The notes beneath the pieces were generated by a model. That model did not search any database. It was not told the DNA's origin and saw only the letters and a program-made list of their open reading frames with translations. A stretch of DNA of 64,000 nt from Hamadaea sp. (GTDB lineage Bacteria; Actinomycetota; Actinomycetes; Mycobacteriales; Micromonosporaceae). Positions 44,607 through 56,100 of the stretch are shown piece after piece. Every line of letters starts with the position of its first letter. Positions within the stretch are counted from its first letter, which is position 1. Made by a program: the position numbers and the translations under genes. The stretch is taken from the NCBI RefSeq assembly GCF_013362815.1, contig NZ_JABFVK010000049.1, forward strand, positions 62,001-126,000. Reading direction: 5' to 3'.

Positions 44607-45371
44607 ATGATGGCGACAGTAGGTCTTTCCGCCGACGCTTGGCTGCGGCGTTTTCATCCCAAGAGCGCCGCCGGGGACGTCGTCGTGTGCTTCCCGCACG
44701 CGGGCGGCTCGGCGAGCTATTACTTTCCCTTCTCCGCCGCCATGCCGCCCGACGTCGACATGCTGACGATCCAGTATCCGGGGCGGCAGGAGCGGCGTGC
44801 CGAGCCGCCCGTCGAGTCCGTGCCGGAACTGGCCGATCAGATCGCCGAGCTGCTGGCCGGCTGGGCGGACAGCCGGCTGACCTTCTTCGGGCACAGCATG
44901 GGCGCGACCGTGGCGTTCGAGGTCGCCCGGCGACTGGAGGCCGGCGGAATCGCCGTGCACGGGCTGTTCGCGTCAGGCCGCCGAGCCCCGTCGACCCACC
45001 GCGTCGAGGGTCTGCACCTCGGCAGCGACGCCGCACTCATCGCCGAACTGCGGGATCTGAGCGGGATGCCGGTCGAGCTGCTCGCCGATCCGGAGGTCGT
45101 CCAGCTGATCCTTCCGGTGCTGCGCAACGATCTGCGGATCGCGGAGACCTATCGCTACGAGCCGGACGGCAGCGAGTTGCGCTGCCCGATCGTGGCGCTC
45201 GTCGGCGACCAGGATCCCAAGGTCGAGGTCGCCGAGGCCGCGGCCTGGCAGCGGCACACCACCGGCACGTTCGAGCTGCGTACGTTCTCCGGCGGGCACT
45301 TCTTCCTCGTCGAGCACAAGGCGGCGGTCGTCGAGGCTGTCACGAAGCACGCAGTCGCACGGAACTTCTGA
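44607..45371 (+). CDS. Type II thioesterase
   Basis: 254-aa editing thioesterase of the alpha/beta-hydrolase fold. VVCFPHAGGSASYY starts the fold, the nucleophile Ser is in FFGHSMGATVAFE, and the His is in GGHFFLVEH. Type II enzymes clear mis-primed or decarboxylated acyl groups from PKS carrier domains. It is discrete, not fused to the PKS, and so is not the macrolactam-forming thioesterase. ATG 44607, weak ribosome site. Confidence 0.92.
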   Translation: MMATVGLSADAWLRRFHPKSAAGDVVVCFPHAGGSASYYFPFSAAMPPDVDMLTIQYPGRQERRAEPPVESVPELADQIAELLAGWADSRLTFFGHSMGATVAFEVARRLEAGGIAVHGLFASGRRAPSTHRVEGLHLGSDAALIAELRDLSGMPVELLADPEVVQLILPVLRNDLRIAETYRYEPDGSELRCPIVALVGDQDPKVEVAEAAAWQRHTTGTFELRTFSGGHFFLVEHKAAVVEAVTKHAVARNF

Positions 45372-45386
45372 GCCGGACATGATTCA

Positions 45387-45426
45387 GCGCCCTCCGCGGC
45401 GGGTGGCGGACCCGCGCGGAGGGCGC
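45387..45426. terminator. Hairpin between converging thioesterase and exporter genes
   Basis: GCGCCCTCCGCG (45387-45398) pairs perfectly with CGCGGAGGGCGC (45415-45426), a 12-bp stem. An imperfect direct repeat (GATCAGGGGACTGAGCC / GATCAGGAGACTAAGCC) follows at about 45428-45461. Confidence 0.8.
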
Positions 45427-45455
45427 CGATCAGGGGACTGAGCCCGATCAGGAGA

Positions 45456-47042
45456 CTAAGCCGAGGGAGCCGCGGCCAGGTCCTTCTCCTCGTCGTCCTT
45501 GTTCTCCTTGGCGCCGCCCGGGGTGATGTAGCCGACCGGCATCCGGCGCAGGATCACGAAGATGAGTACGCCCCACACGAGCGATACTCCGGCGCCGGTC
45601 AAGGCGGCGAAGTTCATGCCGTGCGTGAAGGCCTCCCGGGCGGCGGTCAGCAGTGGGCCGGCCACCTCCGGGGGCAGTGCGGCGGCGACCTGGAAGGCAC
45701 CGCCGAGAGTGCTGTGCGCCGCGTCGACGGCCGCCGCCGGAGCGCCGGGAATGGCCGTGTCGAGCATCTGGTGGTGGTAGACCGCCGCACCGACGGTGCC
45801 GAGGATCGCCACACCCAATGCGGTGCCGAGCTCGTCACTGGTCTCGGCCAGGGCCGACGCCGCGCCCGCCCGTTCTGGCGGAGCCGCGGTGAGCACGAGG
45901 TCGGCGATCAACGGCGCGGTCATCATCATGCCGGCCGCCACCGCACCCGAGCCGACCAGCAGCTGCCAGAGTTCGGCGTCCGGAGCCAGCAGGTAGAGCA
46001 CCCCGAAGCCGAGGGTCATCACGACCAGGCCCGTGCCGATGATCCGGCTGGGGCGTACCTTGGCGGCCAGCCCGACCGACAGGAACATGGCGACCATGAC
46101 CGCCGGAATCGTGACGAGCGACCACAACGCCGCGGTGAACGGGCGCATCCCCATCACCAGCTGAAGGTACTGGTTGGCGTAGAGGCCGATGCCGGTGAGC
46201 CCGAAGCCGGTGATGACCTTGGTGAGGATCGACATGGTGAACGGGCTGTTCTTGAACAGCCTCATGTCGATCAGCGGGGCGGGATGTCCCAGCTGACGCC
46301 GGATGAACAGCAGCCCGAACGCCAGACCCACGACGACCGCCGCGAGCGGCACGATCTCGAAGCCCTCGACGGCCAGCTGCTTGATCCCGTAGATCACGGC
46401 CACGATGGCGAACAGCGAGATCGCCGCGCCCAGCAGGTCGAACCGGCCGTTCTCCGGGGACTTGAACTCCGGCAACAGGAACGGCGCGAGCACCAGCAGC
46501 AGCGCCATCGCCGGAAGGTTGATCATGAAGACGGAGCCCCACCAGAAATGGTCCAGCATCAGGCCGGCGATGATCGGGCCGAGCATGATGCCGCTGGTGA
46601 GGCTGCCGGTCCAGATGCCGATCGCCGACTTGCGTTCCTTCTCGTTGTGGAACATGTTGCGGATCAACGCCATGGTCGACGGCATCAACGTCGCCGCCGC
46701 GATGCCGAGCACCGCCCGGCTGGCGATCAGCAACTCGGCGCTGCCGGAGTACGCCGCGGCCACCGACACCGCGCCGAACGCGGCCGCCCCGATCAGGAGC
46801 AGCTTGCGCCGCCCGATCCGGTCCCCGAGGCTGCCCATCGTGATCAGCGCGCCGGCCAATCCGAATCCATAGGCGTCCATGATCCACAGTTGTTGGGTCG
46901 CCGTAGGCTGCAAGCCCTCACTGATGAACGGCAACGCCAGGAACAGGATGCTGACATCCATCGAGATGATCAGACAGGGCAGCACCAAGACGGCCAGCCC
47001 GATCCATTCCCGGCTCCCGGCCTTGGACTCCACGACCGTCAT
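45456..47042 (-). CDS. DHA2-type MFS exporter of the cluster
   Basis: 528-aa 14-helix drug:proton antiporter. Motif A (MGSLGDRIGRRKLLLIG), SRAVLGIAAATLMPSTMALIRNMF, and GIWTGSLTSGIMLGPIIAGL are clear. Located between the thioesterase and the PKS genes, so it most likely exports the macrolactam and gives self-protection. A Lys/Glu-rich C-terminal tail (KENKDDEEKDL) is cytosolic. It is read from a 150-bp promoter region that holds one ACCCCTA box. Confidence 0.88.
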   Translation of the reverse strand: MTVVESKAGSREWIGLAVLVLPCLIISMDVSILFLALPFISEGLQPTATQQLWIMDAYGFGLAGALITMGSLGDRIGRRKLLLIGAAAFGAVSVAAAYSGSAELLIASRAVLGIAAATLMPSTMALIRNMFHNEKERKSAIGIWTGSLTSGIMLGPIIAGLMLDHFWWGSVFMINLPAMALLLVLAPFLLPEFKSPENGRFDLLGAAISLFAIVAVIYGIKQLAVEGFEIVPLAAVVVGLAFGLLFIRRQLGHPAPLIDMRLFKNSPFTMSILTKVITGFGLTGIGLYANQYLQLVMGMRPFTAALWSLVTIPAVMVAMFLSVGLAAKVRPSRIIGTGLVVMTLGFGVLYLLAPDAELWQLLVGSGAVAAGMMMTAPLIADLVLTAAPPERAGAASALAETSDELGTALGVAILGTVGAAVYHHQMLDTAIPGAPAAAVDAAHSTLGGAFQVAAALPPEVAGPLLTAAREAFTHGMNFAALTGAGVSLVWGVLIFVILRRMPVGYITPGGAKENKDDEEKDLAAAPSA

Positions 47043-47192
47043 GGTCGACCTACCCCCACTCGCTCACGCGCGTATAAGTTGCCATCGGCTTAGTTGCGTA
47101 TGCTGTACACTGTACCCAGCACTCTAAAGTGGTCACTTATCTCCGTCAACCCCTAAACCCGCGCTCCGAAGGCACCGGGAAATCGTTACGCA
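47043..47192. promoter_or_regulatory. Promoter region of the exporter gene
   Basis: 150 bp between the exporter start and the PKS stop. ACCCCTA (47149-47155) followed by the degenerate AAACCCGCG resembles the paired boxes elsewhere in the cluster. Also A/T-rich: TGTACACTGTAC-like repeats around 47103-47116 and TATGCTGTAC near 47099. Confidence 0.4.
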
Positions 47193-50100
47193 TCAGTGCA
47201 GTTGCTCCAATTCCTGATCAAGGATGTCGAACAGTTCAGCCGCTGTGGCGCGGCTCAGATCGTCGGGCACCGCGGGCGCCTCGACGCCGAACAACCGCAC
47301 GTCGAGGTACTCGGCGACGGCCGCGACGGACGGGTGGTCGAAGATCAGCGTCGCCGGAAGCCGGGTCCCCACCGCCTCCGACAACGCCGTCCGCAGTTCG
47401 ATGGCGGTCAGTGAGTCGAACCCCAGCTCCAGGAACCCGCGCGACACGTCGATCCCACTCGGGTGGTCGTAACCGAGGATGGCGGCGGCGCGACCGCGTA
47501 CCAGATCGAACAACGCGGCCCGCCGCTCCTGGACGGACATCCGGCCCAGATTGTCGAGCAGCACGGACGGCGCACCGGTTCCGCTACCCGCCCGGCGCTT
47601 GCTGCTGGTCCGGGCCAGACCGCGCAGCATCGGCGCGACGGTGGCCGCGGCCCGGAGCACCGTGAGATCCAGCTTCATCACCGCGAGGGCGGCTTCCGGC
47701 CGCGCACCAGCGACGGTGAAGGCCGCGAGACCGGCGGACGCGGGCAGCGCTCGCATGCCGTCGCGCCCCAGACGGCTGCGGTTGGTCGAGGTCAGGCCAC
47801 CGGCCAGGCCCTCGTCGCTGTCCCACAGTCCCCAGCCGAGCGACTGCCCGACGAGACCCTGCGACCGTCGATGCGCCGCGAGCGCGTCGAGGTAGCTGTT
47901 GGCGGCCGCGTAGTTCGCCTGGCCGGGGCCGCCGAGGACCCCTGAGGCTGACGAGAACAGGACGAACGCGGTCAGGTCGTGGTCCCGAGTGAGCTCGTGC
48001 AGGTACCAGGCCGCGTCGACCTTGGGCCGCAGCACCTTGTCGAACGCCTCCGGGGTCAACGAACTGAGGACGCCGTCGGCGAGCACACCGGCGGCATGCA
48101 CGATCCCGCGCAGCGGACGATCGGCCGGGATCGCGGCGATCAGGGCCGCCACGGCTTCGTGGTCGGCCACGTCGACTGCAGCGATCGTCACCTCCGCGCC
48201 CAGCTCGGCCAGCTCGTCTCGCAACTCCACTGCGCCCGGGGCGTCGAGCCCACTGCGGCTGGTGAGCAGCACGTGGCGTACGCCGTGCTCGGTGATCAGG
48301 TGCCGGGCGAAGAGCCGCCCCAGCATCCCCGTGCCGCCGGTGACCAGCACCGTCGCGTCGGAGTCGAAGACGCTCGCACCTTCCACTGAAGCCGCCGCAC
48401 CGTCCACCGAGCCGGCGCGTTCCAACCTGGCCGCGTACGCCGTCCCGCCGCGCACGGCCACCTGCGGTTCGCCGGTGGCCAACGCGACGGCCAGATCGTC
48501 GGCGGTGCCGTCGACCAGGACGAAGCGGCCGGGATTCTCCGACTGCGCGGAGCGCATCAGTCCCCAGGCTGCTGCGCCAACCAGGTCGCTCACCGGCTCA
48601 CCGGCCACCGAGACTGCGCCGTTGGTGCGTACCACCAGGATGGCGTCGGCGAAGCGCTCGTCCGCGATCCAGGCTTGCACGACCGGCAGCAACTGCTGAA
48701 TCGCCGTACGCACAGCCGAAGGATCTTGGCCAGAGGTTACCTCGATCACCACCGACTCGGGGACGGGTCCTTCGTCGGTCAGCGCCTCCCAGTCCGCCCA
48801 GCCGAGCGGCCGTCCCGTCGCCGCAGCTTCGGTCCAGGCGGTCCGGAACAGCAGTTCGGTCCCGCCCGAACTGGCGGACAGGTTGGAATCCGGTTCCCGC
48901 AACAACAGCGAGCCCACCGACAACACCGGCAAGCCCGTCGTGTCGGTGGCGTCCAGCGACACCAGGCCTTCTCCGAGCGGCCGCACCCGTACGCGCACCG
49001 CCGAAGCGCCGATCGCGGACAGCGACACGTCCGTCCAGGAGAAGGGCAGCCGGACCTTGTCGCCCAGTTCCTCGTTGCAGGCGATCGCGTGCAGCGCGCC
49101 GTCGAGGAGAGCCGGATGAAGGCCGAATCGGGTGACGTCCGTGCCTTCCGGGAGGGCGATCTCGGCGTACACGTCGTCGCCGTGCCGCCAGGCTGCGGTG
49201 AGGCCACGGAACAGCGTGCCGTACGGCAGACCGGCGTCGGCCAGGCGCTCGTAGAAGTCCGACAAGTCGATCGCACTAGCGCCCGGCGGCGGCCAGCTGA
49301 CCGCGTCGGCGGCGGTGCCGGGCGCGCTTTCGGCCACCACACCGGAGGCGTGCTGGATCCAGGGCGCCTCCAGATCAGTGGCCCGGGAGTAGATCGTCAG
49401 CGCTCGGCGACCCCGCTCGTCCGGTGCCGCGAGGACGAGTTGGAGAACGAGCGCCTCCCGCTCCGGCAGCACCAGAGGCGCATGCACCGTGAGCTCCTCG
49501 ACCAGCTGACAGCCGGCCTGTTCCGCCGCCGCCAGCGCCAGCTCGACGAAGCCGGTGCCGGGGAACATCACCCGGCCCAGCACCACGTGCCCGGCCAGCC
49601 ACGAATGCGTCGCCAGCGAGACCCGGCCGGTGAACACGACCGAGCCGGTGTCGGCCATCGGCACTGCCGCACCGAGGAAAGGATGCCCGACGGCGGCCTG
49701 CCCCAACGCCGACGGATCACCGGTGGCCCGATCGTCGGCGGCCCAGTAGCGCCGGTGCTCGAAGGCGTACGTGGGCAACGGGAGGTCGCTGTGCTCGTGC
49801 CCGGCGAACATCGTGGCCCAGTCGACCCGGAACCCCCGGGTATGCAGCTCGCCCGCCGAGACCAGCAGGCGCGCCGGCCCGCCGTCGTCGCGCCGGAGTG
49901 AGCCCGTGACGGCGACCTCGTCGGCGTGCTCGTCGAGGATCTGCTCGATGCCCGGCACCAGGACCGGATGCGGGCTGCATTCCACGAAGGCTCGGTGGCC
50001 GTCGGCGTACAGGTCGCGGACCGCCTGCTCGAACCGGACCGGCTCGCGGAGGTTCCGGAACCAGTACTCGGCGTCCAGTCCGGCGGTGTCCACCCGCCGA

Positions 50101-53100
50101 CCCTCCACTGTCGAATAGAACGCGATCTCCGACGTACGCGGAGCGACCCCCGCGAGGTCGGCGAGAATCGTCGGCCGCAGTGCCTCGACGGCCGGCGAAT
50201 GGGAGGCGTAGTCGACGGGAATGCGGCGAGCACGGACGGTCTGGCTTTCACACTCGGCGAGCAGTTCCGCCAACGCGTCGGCGTCACCGGAGACGACGGT
50301 GGTCGCCGGACCGTTCACGGCGGCGATTCCCAGGCGGCCGTCCCAGCGCCGAAGACGCTGGCCGACTCGTTCGGCCGATTCGGCCACCGAGACCATGCCG
50401 CCGGTGCCTGCGATCGTCAGCACCGCGCGACTGCGCAGAACGACCACCCGCAACGCGTCCGCCAGCGACAGACCACCAGCGACGTACGCCGCCGCGACCT
50501 CTCCCTGCGAGTGACCGACCACGACGTCGGGGGTCACACCTAGCGACCGCCAGACAGCGGCCAAACCCGCCATCATCACGAAGAGCACCGGCTGGACGAC
50601 GTCCACTCGTTCCAACGACGGCGCGCCCGGCACATCCCGCAGCACATCGGCGGCCGACCAACCCGCCAAGTCCGCCAGCACCTCGTCGCAGTCGGCCACC
50701 ACCTGCCGGAACACCGGCGAGTGGTCGAGCAACTCCGCACCCATGCCCAGCCACTGCGAACCCTGACCCGGGAACACCCAAACTAGGCCACCACCGCGGG
50801 TTGCCCGGCTCCGAGCCAGTCGGGGCGACGGGTCGCCGGAGGCCGCCGCTCGCAACGCAGTCAGCATGGATTCCCGGTCTTCGCCCACCACGACCAAGCG
50901 GTGTTCCTGAGTGGAGCGACCGGTCGCCAGCGAGGAGCCCACCTCGGCCAGCGAGAGATCCGGATGGTCGTCGACGAACGCGGCGAACCGGTCCGCGTAC
51001 GCACGCAGCGCATCGGCTGACTTCGCGGAGAGCAGGAACGGCACCGCCGCCAACGGAGGGGCCGACGCAGGCGATTCCACGGCCGGGGCCTCTTCGATGA
51101 TGAGGTGAGCGTTGGTTCCGCTGACCCCGAACGAGGACACACCCGCTCGCCGAGGACGCCCGGATGACGGCCAATCGCGGGCCTCGGTCAGCAGCTCGAC
51201 CGAACCCGACGACCAGTCCACGTGCGTCGACGGCTTGTCGACGTGCAGCGTCTTCGGCAGTACGCCGTGCCGCATCGCCATGACCATCTTGATCACGCCG
51301 CCGACCCCGGACGCCGCCTGCGCGTGCCCGATGTTCGACTTCAGCGATCCGAGCCACAGTGGACTGACCCGATCCTGCCCGTACGTCGCCAGGAGCGCCT
51401 GCGCCTCGATCGGATCGCCCAGTGTCGTCCCAGTCCCATGGGCTTCCACCGCGTCCACATCGGACGGCGTCAGCCCGGCCACCGACAACGCCTGCCGGAT
51501 CACCCGCTGCTGCGAAGGGCCACTCGGCGCGGTGAGCCCGTTCGACGCACCGTCCTGGTTCACCGCCGAACCGCGTACGACGGCGAGGATTCGATGACCG
51601 TTGCGGCGCGCGTCGGACAGCCGCTCCAGCAGCACCATTCCGACGCCCTCGGACCAACTAGTGCCGTCGGCCGAATCGGCGAAGGACCGGCACCGCCCGT
51701 CCGGCGACAACGCGCCCTGGGTCGAGAACTCCACGAACGACTCCGGGGTCGCCATGACGGTGACGCCACCGGCGAGGGCCAAGGTGCACTCCCCGGCTCG
51801 CAGTGCTTGACCGGCAAGGTGCAACGCCACCAGCGACGACGAACACGCGGTGTCGATCGTCACCGCCGGGCCTTCGAGGCCGAAGAAGTACGACACCCGG
51901 CCCGAGGCGATCGCGCCGGACGCTCCGGTCTTGCCGTAGTCGTGATACATCATCCCGACGAAGACGCCGGTGGAGCTGCCTTTGAGCGAGTTCGGGTCGA
52001 CGCCGGCCCGTTCCACCGCCTCCCAGGTCGCCTCCAGCAGCAGGCGCTGCTGCGGGTCCATGGTCAGCGCCTCGTGCGGGCCGATCCCGAAGAACGCGGC
52101 GTCGAACTCCCCCGCGCCGGTGAGGAATCCGCCTCGGTCGACGTAGCTGGTGGCCGGACGGCTGCGGTCGGGGTCGATCAGCGTGTCGAGATCCCAGCCG
52201 CGATCGTCCGGGAAACTCCCCGTCCCCTCACGACCGTCGAGCACCATCCGCCACAGATCCTCCGGGGACGACACTCCGCCCGGATAACGGCAGGACATCC
52301 CGACGATCGCGATCGGCTCGTCCGAGGTCTGCCGGACACCGGCCACGACCGATCGACTGGAGTCCACTCCGGACAGTTCGGCCGTGACGAACTCGGCGAG
52401 CTTCACCGGCGACGGGTAGTCGAAGACCAGAGTTGCCGGGAGCCGGAGGCCGGTCGCCTCACCCAGCGAATTGCGCAGCTCCACCGCCGTCAGCGAGTCG
52501 AAGCCGAATTCCGTGAAGGCCCGATCGGGGACCAGTCCGGTCGCATCGGCTCGGCCGAGGACGGCGGCGACATGCTGCAGGACGACGTCGAGCACCAGAC
52601 CGGCTCGGGCCTCCGGGGGGTGGTTCGCCAACCGGCGGGTCAGCGTACCGGCGCGGGTGCCGGAGCTGCGCCGAGCCCGGCCGCCGAGCAGTCCCCGGAA
52701 GATCGCGGGCACGTCACCGGCCGCAGCCAGCGCCCGTCGATCGACGCTGATCGGAACCAGCACCGCTTCGGCCGATCCACCGGCCGCGTCGAACAGCGCC
52801 AGCCCGTCCTGCTCCGTCAACGGCAGGACACCGCCGCGCGCCATCCGGGAGCGATCGGTCTCGGCCAGCGTCTCCGTCATGCCGCTCACCGGCACCCACG
52901 GTCCCCAGGCCAGCGACTGCGCAGCGAGGCCCGCGCTGCGCCGATGGGTCGCGAGCGCGTCGAGGAAGACGTTCGCCGCGCCGTAGTTCCCCTGCCCGGC
53001 CGCGCCGAGCGCACCAGCCGCCGACGAGAACAATACGAAGAACTTCAGGTCCACGGTCAATTCGTGCAGGTGCCAGGCCGCGTCGACCTTCGGGCGCAAG

Positions 53101-56100
53101 ACCGTGTCCAATCGCTGCGGCGTCAGCGACTCGATCACCCCGTCGTCCAACAATCCAGCGGTATGCACAACGCCGTCCACGGCAAAGTCACTCAGCAACG
53201 CAGCAACCGCAGCCCGATCAGCCACATCACACGCCACCAACGAAACCGACGCACCCGACTCCCGAAGGCTCGCCACCAACTCCGCCGCCCCCGGCGCATC
53301 CCCACCCCGACGACTCACCAACACCAGATCGCGTATGCCGTGACTCACCACAAGGTGCCGAGCCACGAGCGCACCCAACCCGCCGGTCCCACCCGTGATC
53401 AGCACGCGATTCGCGGTCGACCAGGGAGGCGTACTCGCCGGTGCGGGCGCCTTCACCAGGCGCGGCACGAAGATCCGATCCTCCCGCACGGCCAGCTCGG
53501 GTTCGTCCAGTCCAAGCAGGCCACCGACGGAGTCGGGGGTTAGCTCTCCGATCGTGTCCACCAGCACGATCCGGCCCGGGTTCTCCGCCTGCGCTGCGCG
53601 TACCAGTCCCCAGACCGAGGACTGCACGAGGTCCACCGGCTCGCCGGAGATCGACACCGCTTGGCGGGTGACGACGACCAGCCGCTCGGCGGCGCGATCC
53701 TCCGCCAGCCACTGTTGCAGCCTCAGCAGAACCGCCTTCGTCACCTCGGCGACGCGAGCCGGGATCTCGCCTTCCCCGCTCGGCACAACCAGCACGTCAT
53801 GGCTGGTGTCGGCGGCAACCGGCGAACTCGTCTGGACCCAGCTCACGCCGAACATCGAGTCGTGCGTACCGGCTGCCGTCCGCAGCTGCTCACCCGTGAC
53901 TTCCCGCGTACGCAGAGAGCCGATCGAAGCCACCGCACGGCCGGACGAGTCGCCGAGGTCGATCGAGGCCGAGGACTCGTCGACTTCACGCATCCGCACC
54001 CGTAGTTCGGTCGCACCCCCCGCGACCAGGGAGATCCCGGCCCAGGAATACGGAACGCGGGCGGGACCGGCGGTGGTACGCGGATCGTGGAGCGCCGCGT
54101 CCAGCAGGGCCGGATGCAGCGTGTAGGAACCGGCGTCGCTCCGGGCCGACTCGGGCAGTGCGACCTCGGCGTAGATGTCCCGGCCCGAGCTCCAGGCCGC
54201 GCGCAGTCCCGCGAAGGCCGGACCGTACTCGAATCCGGAGTCCGCCAGCCGCTCATAGAGATCGGTGACGTCGAGTTCGGTCGCCTCAGCCGGGGGCCAG
54301 ATCGTGAAGTCCGTCGACGGCCGGCTCGCTGCCGTCCCGAGTACGCCTTCCGCGTGCAACACCCACGAGGCGTCGGACCGGTCGGGTCGCGAGTGGACGG
54401 TGATCCGCCACCGGCCGTCGACCGCTCCGTCGACGACGACCTGAAGGTTCACTCCGCCCCGGTCGGGTAGCACCAATGGCGCTCGCAGGAGCAACTCCTC
54501 GATCGCCTGCGCGCCCACCTGCTCGGCGGCGTGCAGGGCGAGCTCGACGAACCCGGTCCCGGGGAACACCGTCTGCCCCAGTACGCGGTGCGCAGCGAGC
54601 CAAGGCAGCGCGTCCAGCGAAAGACGCCCGGTCAGCACGACCCCACCGGAATCGGGAGCGCTGACGATCGCCCCGAGCAGCGGGTGGTCGGCCGCCCGGA
54701 GTCCGGCCGCCACCAGCGAACCCTGCCCGGAGAGGGCGTCCACCCAGTAGCGCTCACGCTGGAAGGCGTACGTGGGCAGGTCGACGCGCCGCCCGCCATC
54801 GAGGCACACCGCCCAGGCCACCGGTACGCCCCGCACATGGCAGGCGGCGACCGCTGCCATGAGGGACTCGCATTCGCCGTGATCTTTGCGCATCGCCGAG
54901 ACGAACTTGGCCTTCCCCGTGAGGCAGAGCTGCCCCATGGCGGACAGCACCGCATCCGGCCCGAGTTCGAGATACGTGCCGACGCCTGCCGCTTCCAGGG
55001 TGCGTACGCCGTCGGCGAAGCGGACTGCCGACCGCACGTGATTCACCCAGTACTCGGGATCGCCGACCGGGGCGAGGTCGCCGGTCACGTTCGATACCAC
55101 CGGGATCGTCGCCTCGCCGAACGTCAGTCCACTCACGACCGCCCGAAACTCGGCCAGCATGGGGTCCATCAGCTGCGAATGGAAGGCGTGGGACACCCGG
55201 AGCCGTTTGGTCTTCACGCCCTGCTTCTCCAGCGCGGCCACCACGAGCTCCACTGCCTGATCCGCGCCGGACAACACGACCGCGGCAGGGCCGTTCACCG
55301 CTGCGATGTCGACGCCGTTCGTCAGCAGCGGGCGTACGTCGTCCTCCGCCGCAGCGACTGACACCATCACGCCGCCCGGCGGAAGCGCCTGCATCAGCCG
55401 GCCCCGGGCGGCCACCAACCGGGCGGCGTCGGGCAACGACAGCACCCCGGCGGCATGGGCGGCCGCGATCTCGCCGATCGAGTGACCGCCCACGAAGTCC
55501 GGGCGTACGCCCCACGACTCGGTCAGCCGGAACAACGCCGTCTCCAGGGCGAGCAAGGCCGGCTGCGCGTACGCGGTCTGGTTGAGCAGGTCCGCGTCGG
55601 TACCCCACATCACGCCGAGCAACGGCTGATCCAGCAGTGGATCGATCTCCGCCGCGACTGCGTCCAAAGCCTTCGCGAACACGGGGTACGCCTCGTAAAG
55701 CTCCCGTCCCATGCCCAGCCGTTGCGAGCCCTGGCCGGAGAACAGTACGGCGAAGGCGTCCTCGGTCCGCGCGATCCCGGTGACGATCCCTGAGTCGGCT
55801 CCGTCGTCGGCGAGCAGCCGAAGGCGGGCGGTCAATTCCTCGCGACTCGTCCCGAGCACGGCCGCTCGATGGGTGAGCCGAGCGCGGCCGGTGGCCAGCG
55901 AGAAACCGACGTCCCTCGGCTCGACGTCCGGCTTCGACTCCACAAGAGACACCAGGTTCGCCGCCTGCGCGCGTAGCCCGGTGGCCGACTTGGCCGACAG
56001 CACCCATGGCACCACCGGCGCGTCGCCTGTGCGTTCGTCCCGAGCGGACTCGTCGGCCGGTGCCTGCTCCACGATCACATGCGCGTTCGTGCCACTGATG

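Noticed and set aside
51222-53543. 773-aa plus-strand ORF antisense to the PKS
   Set aside because: Shadow of the conserved PKS reading frame; no recognisable domains.
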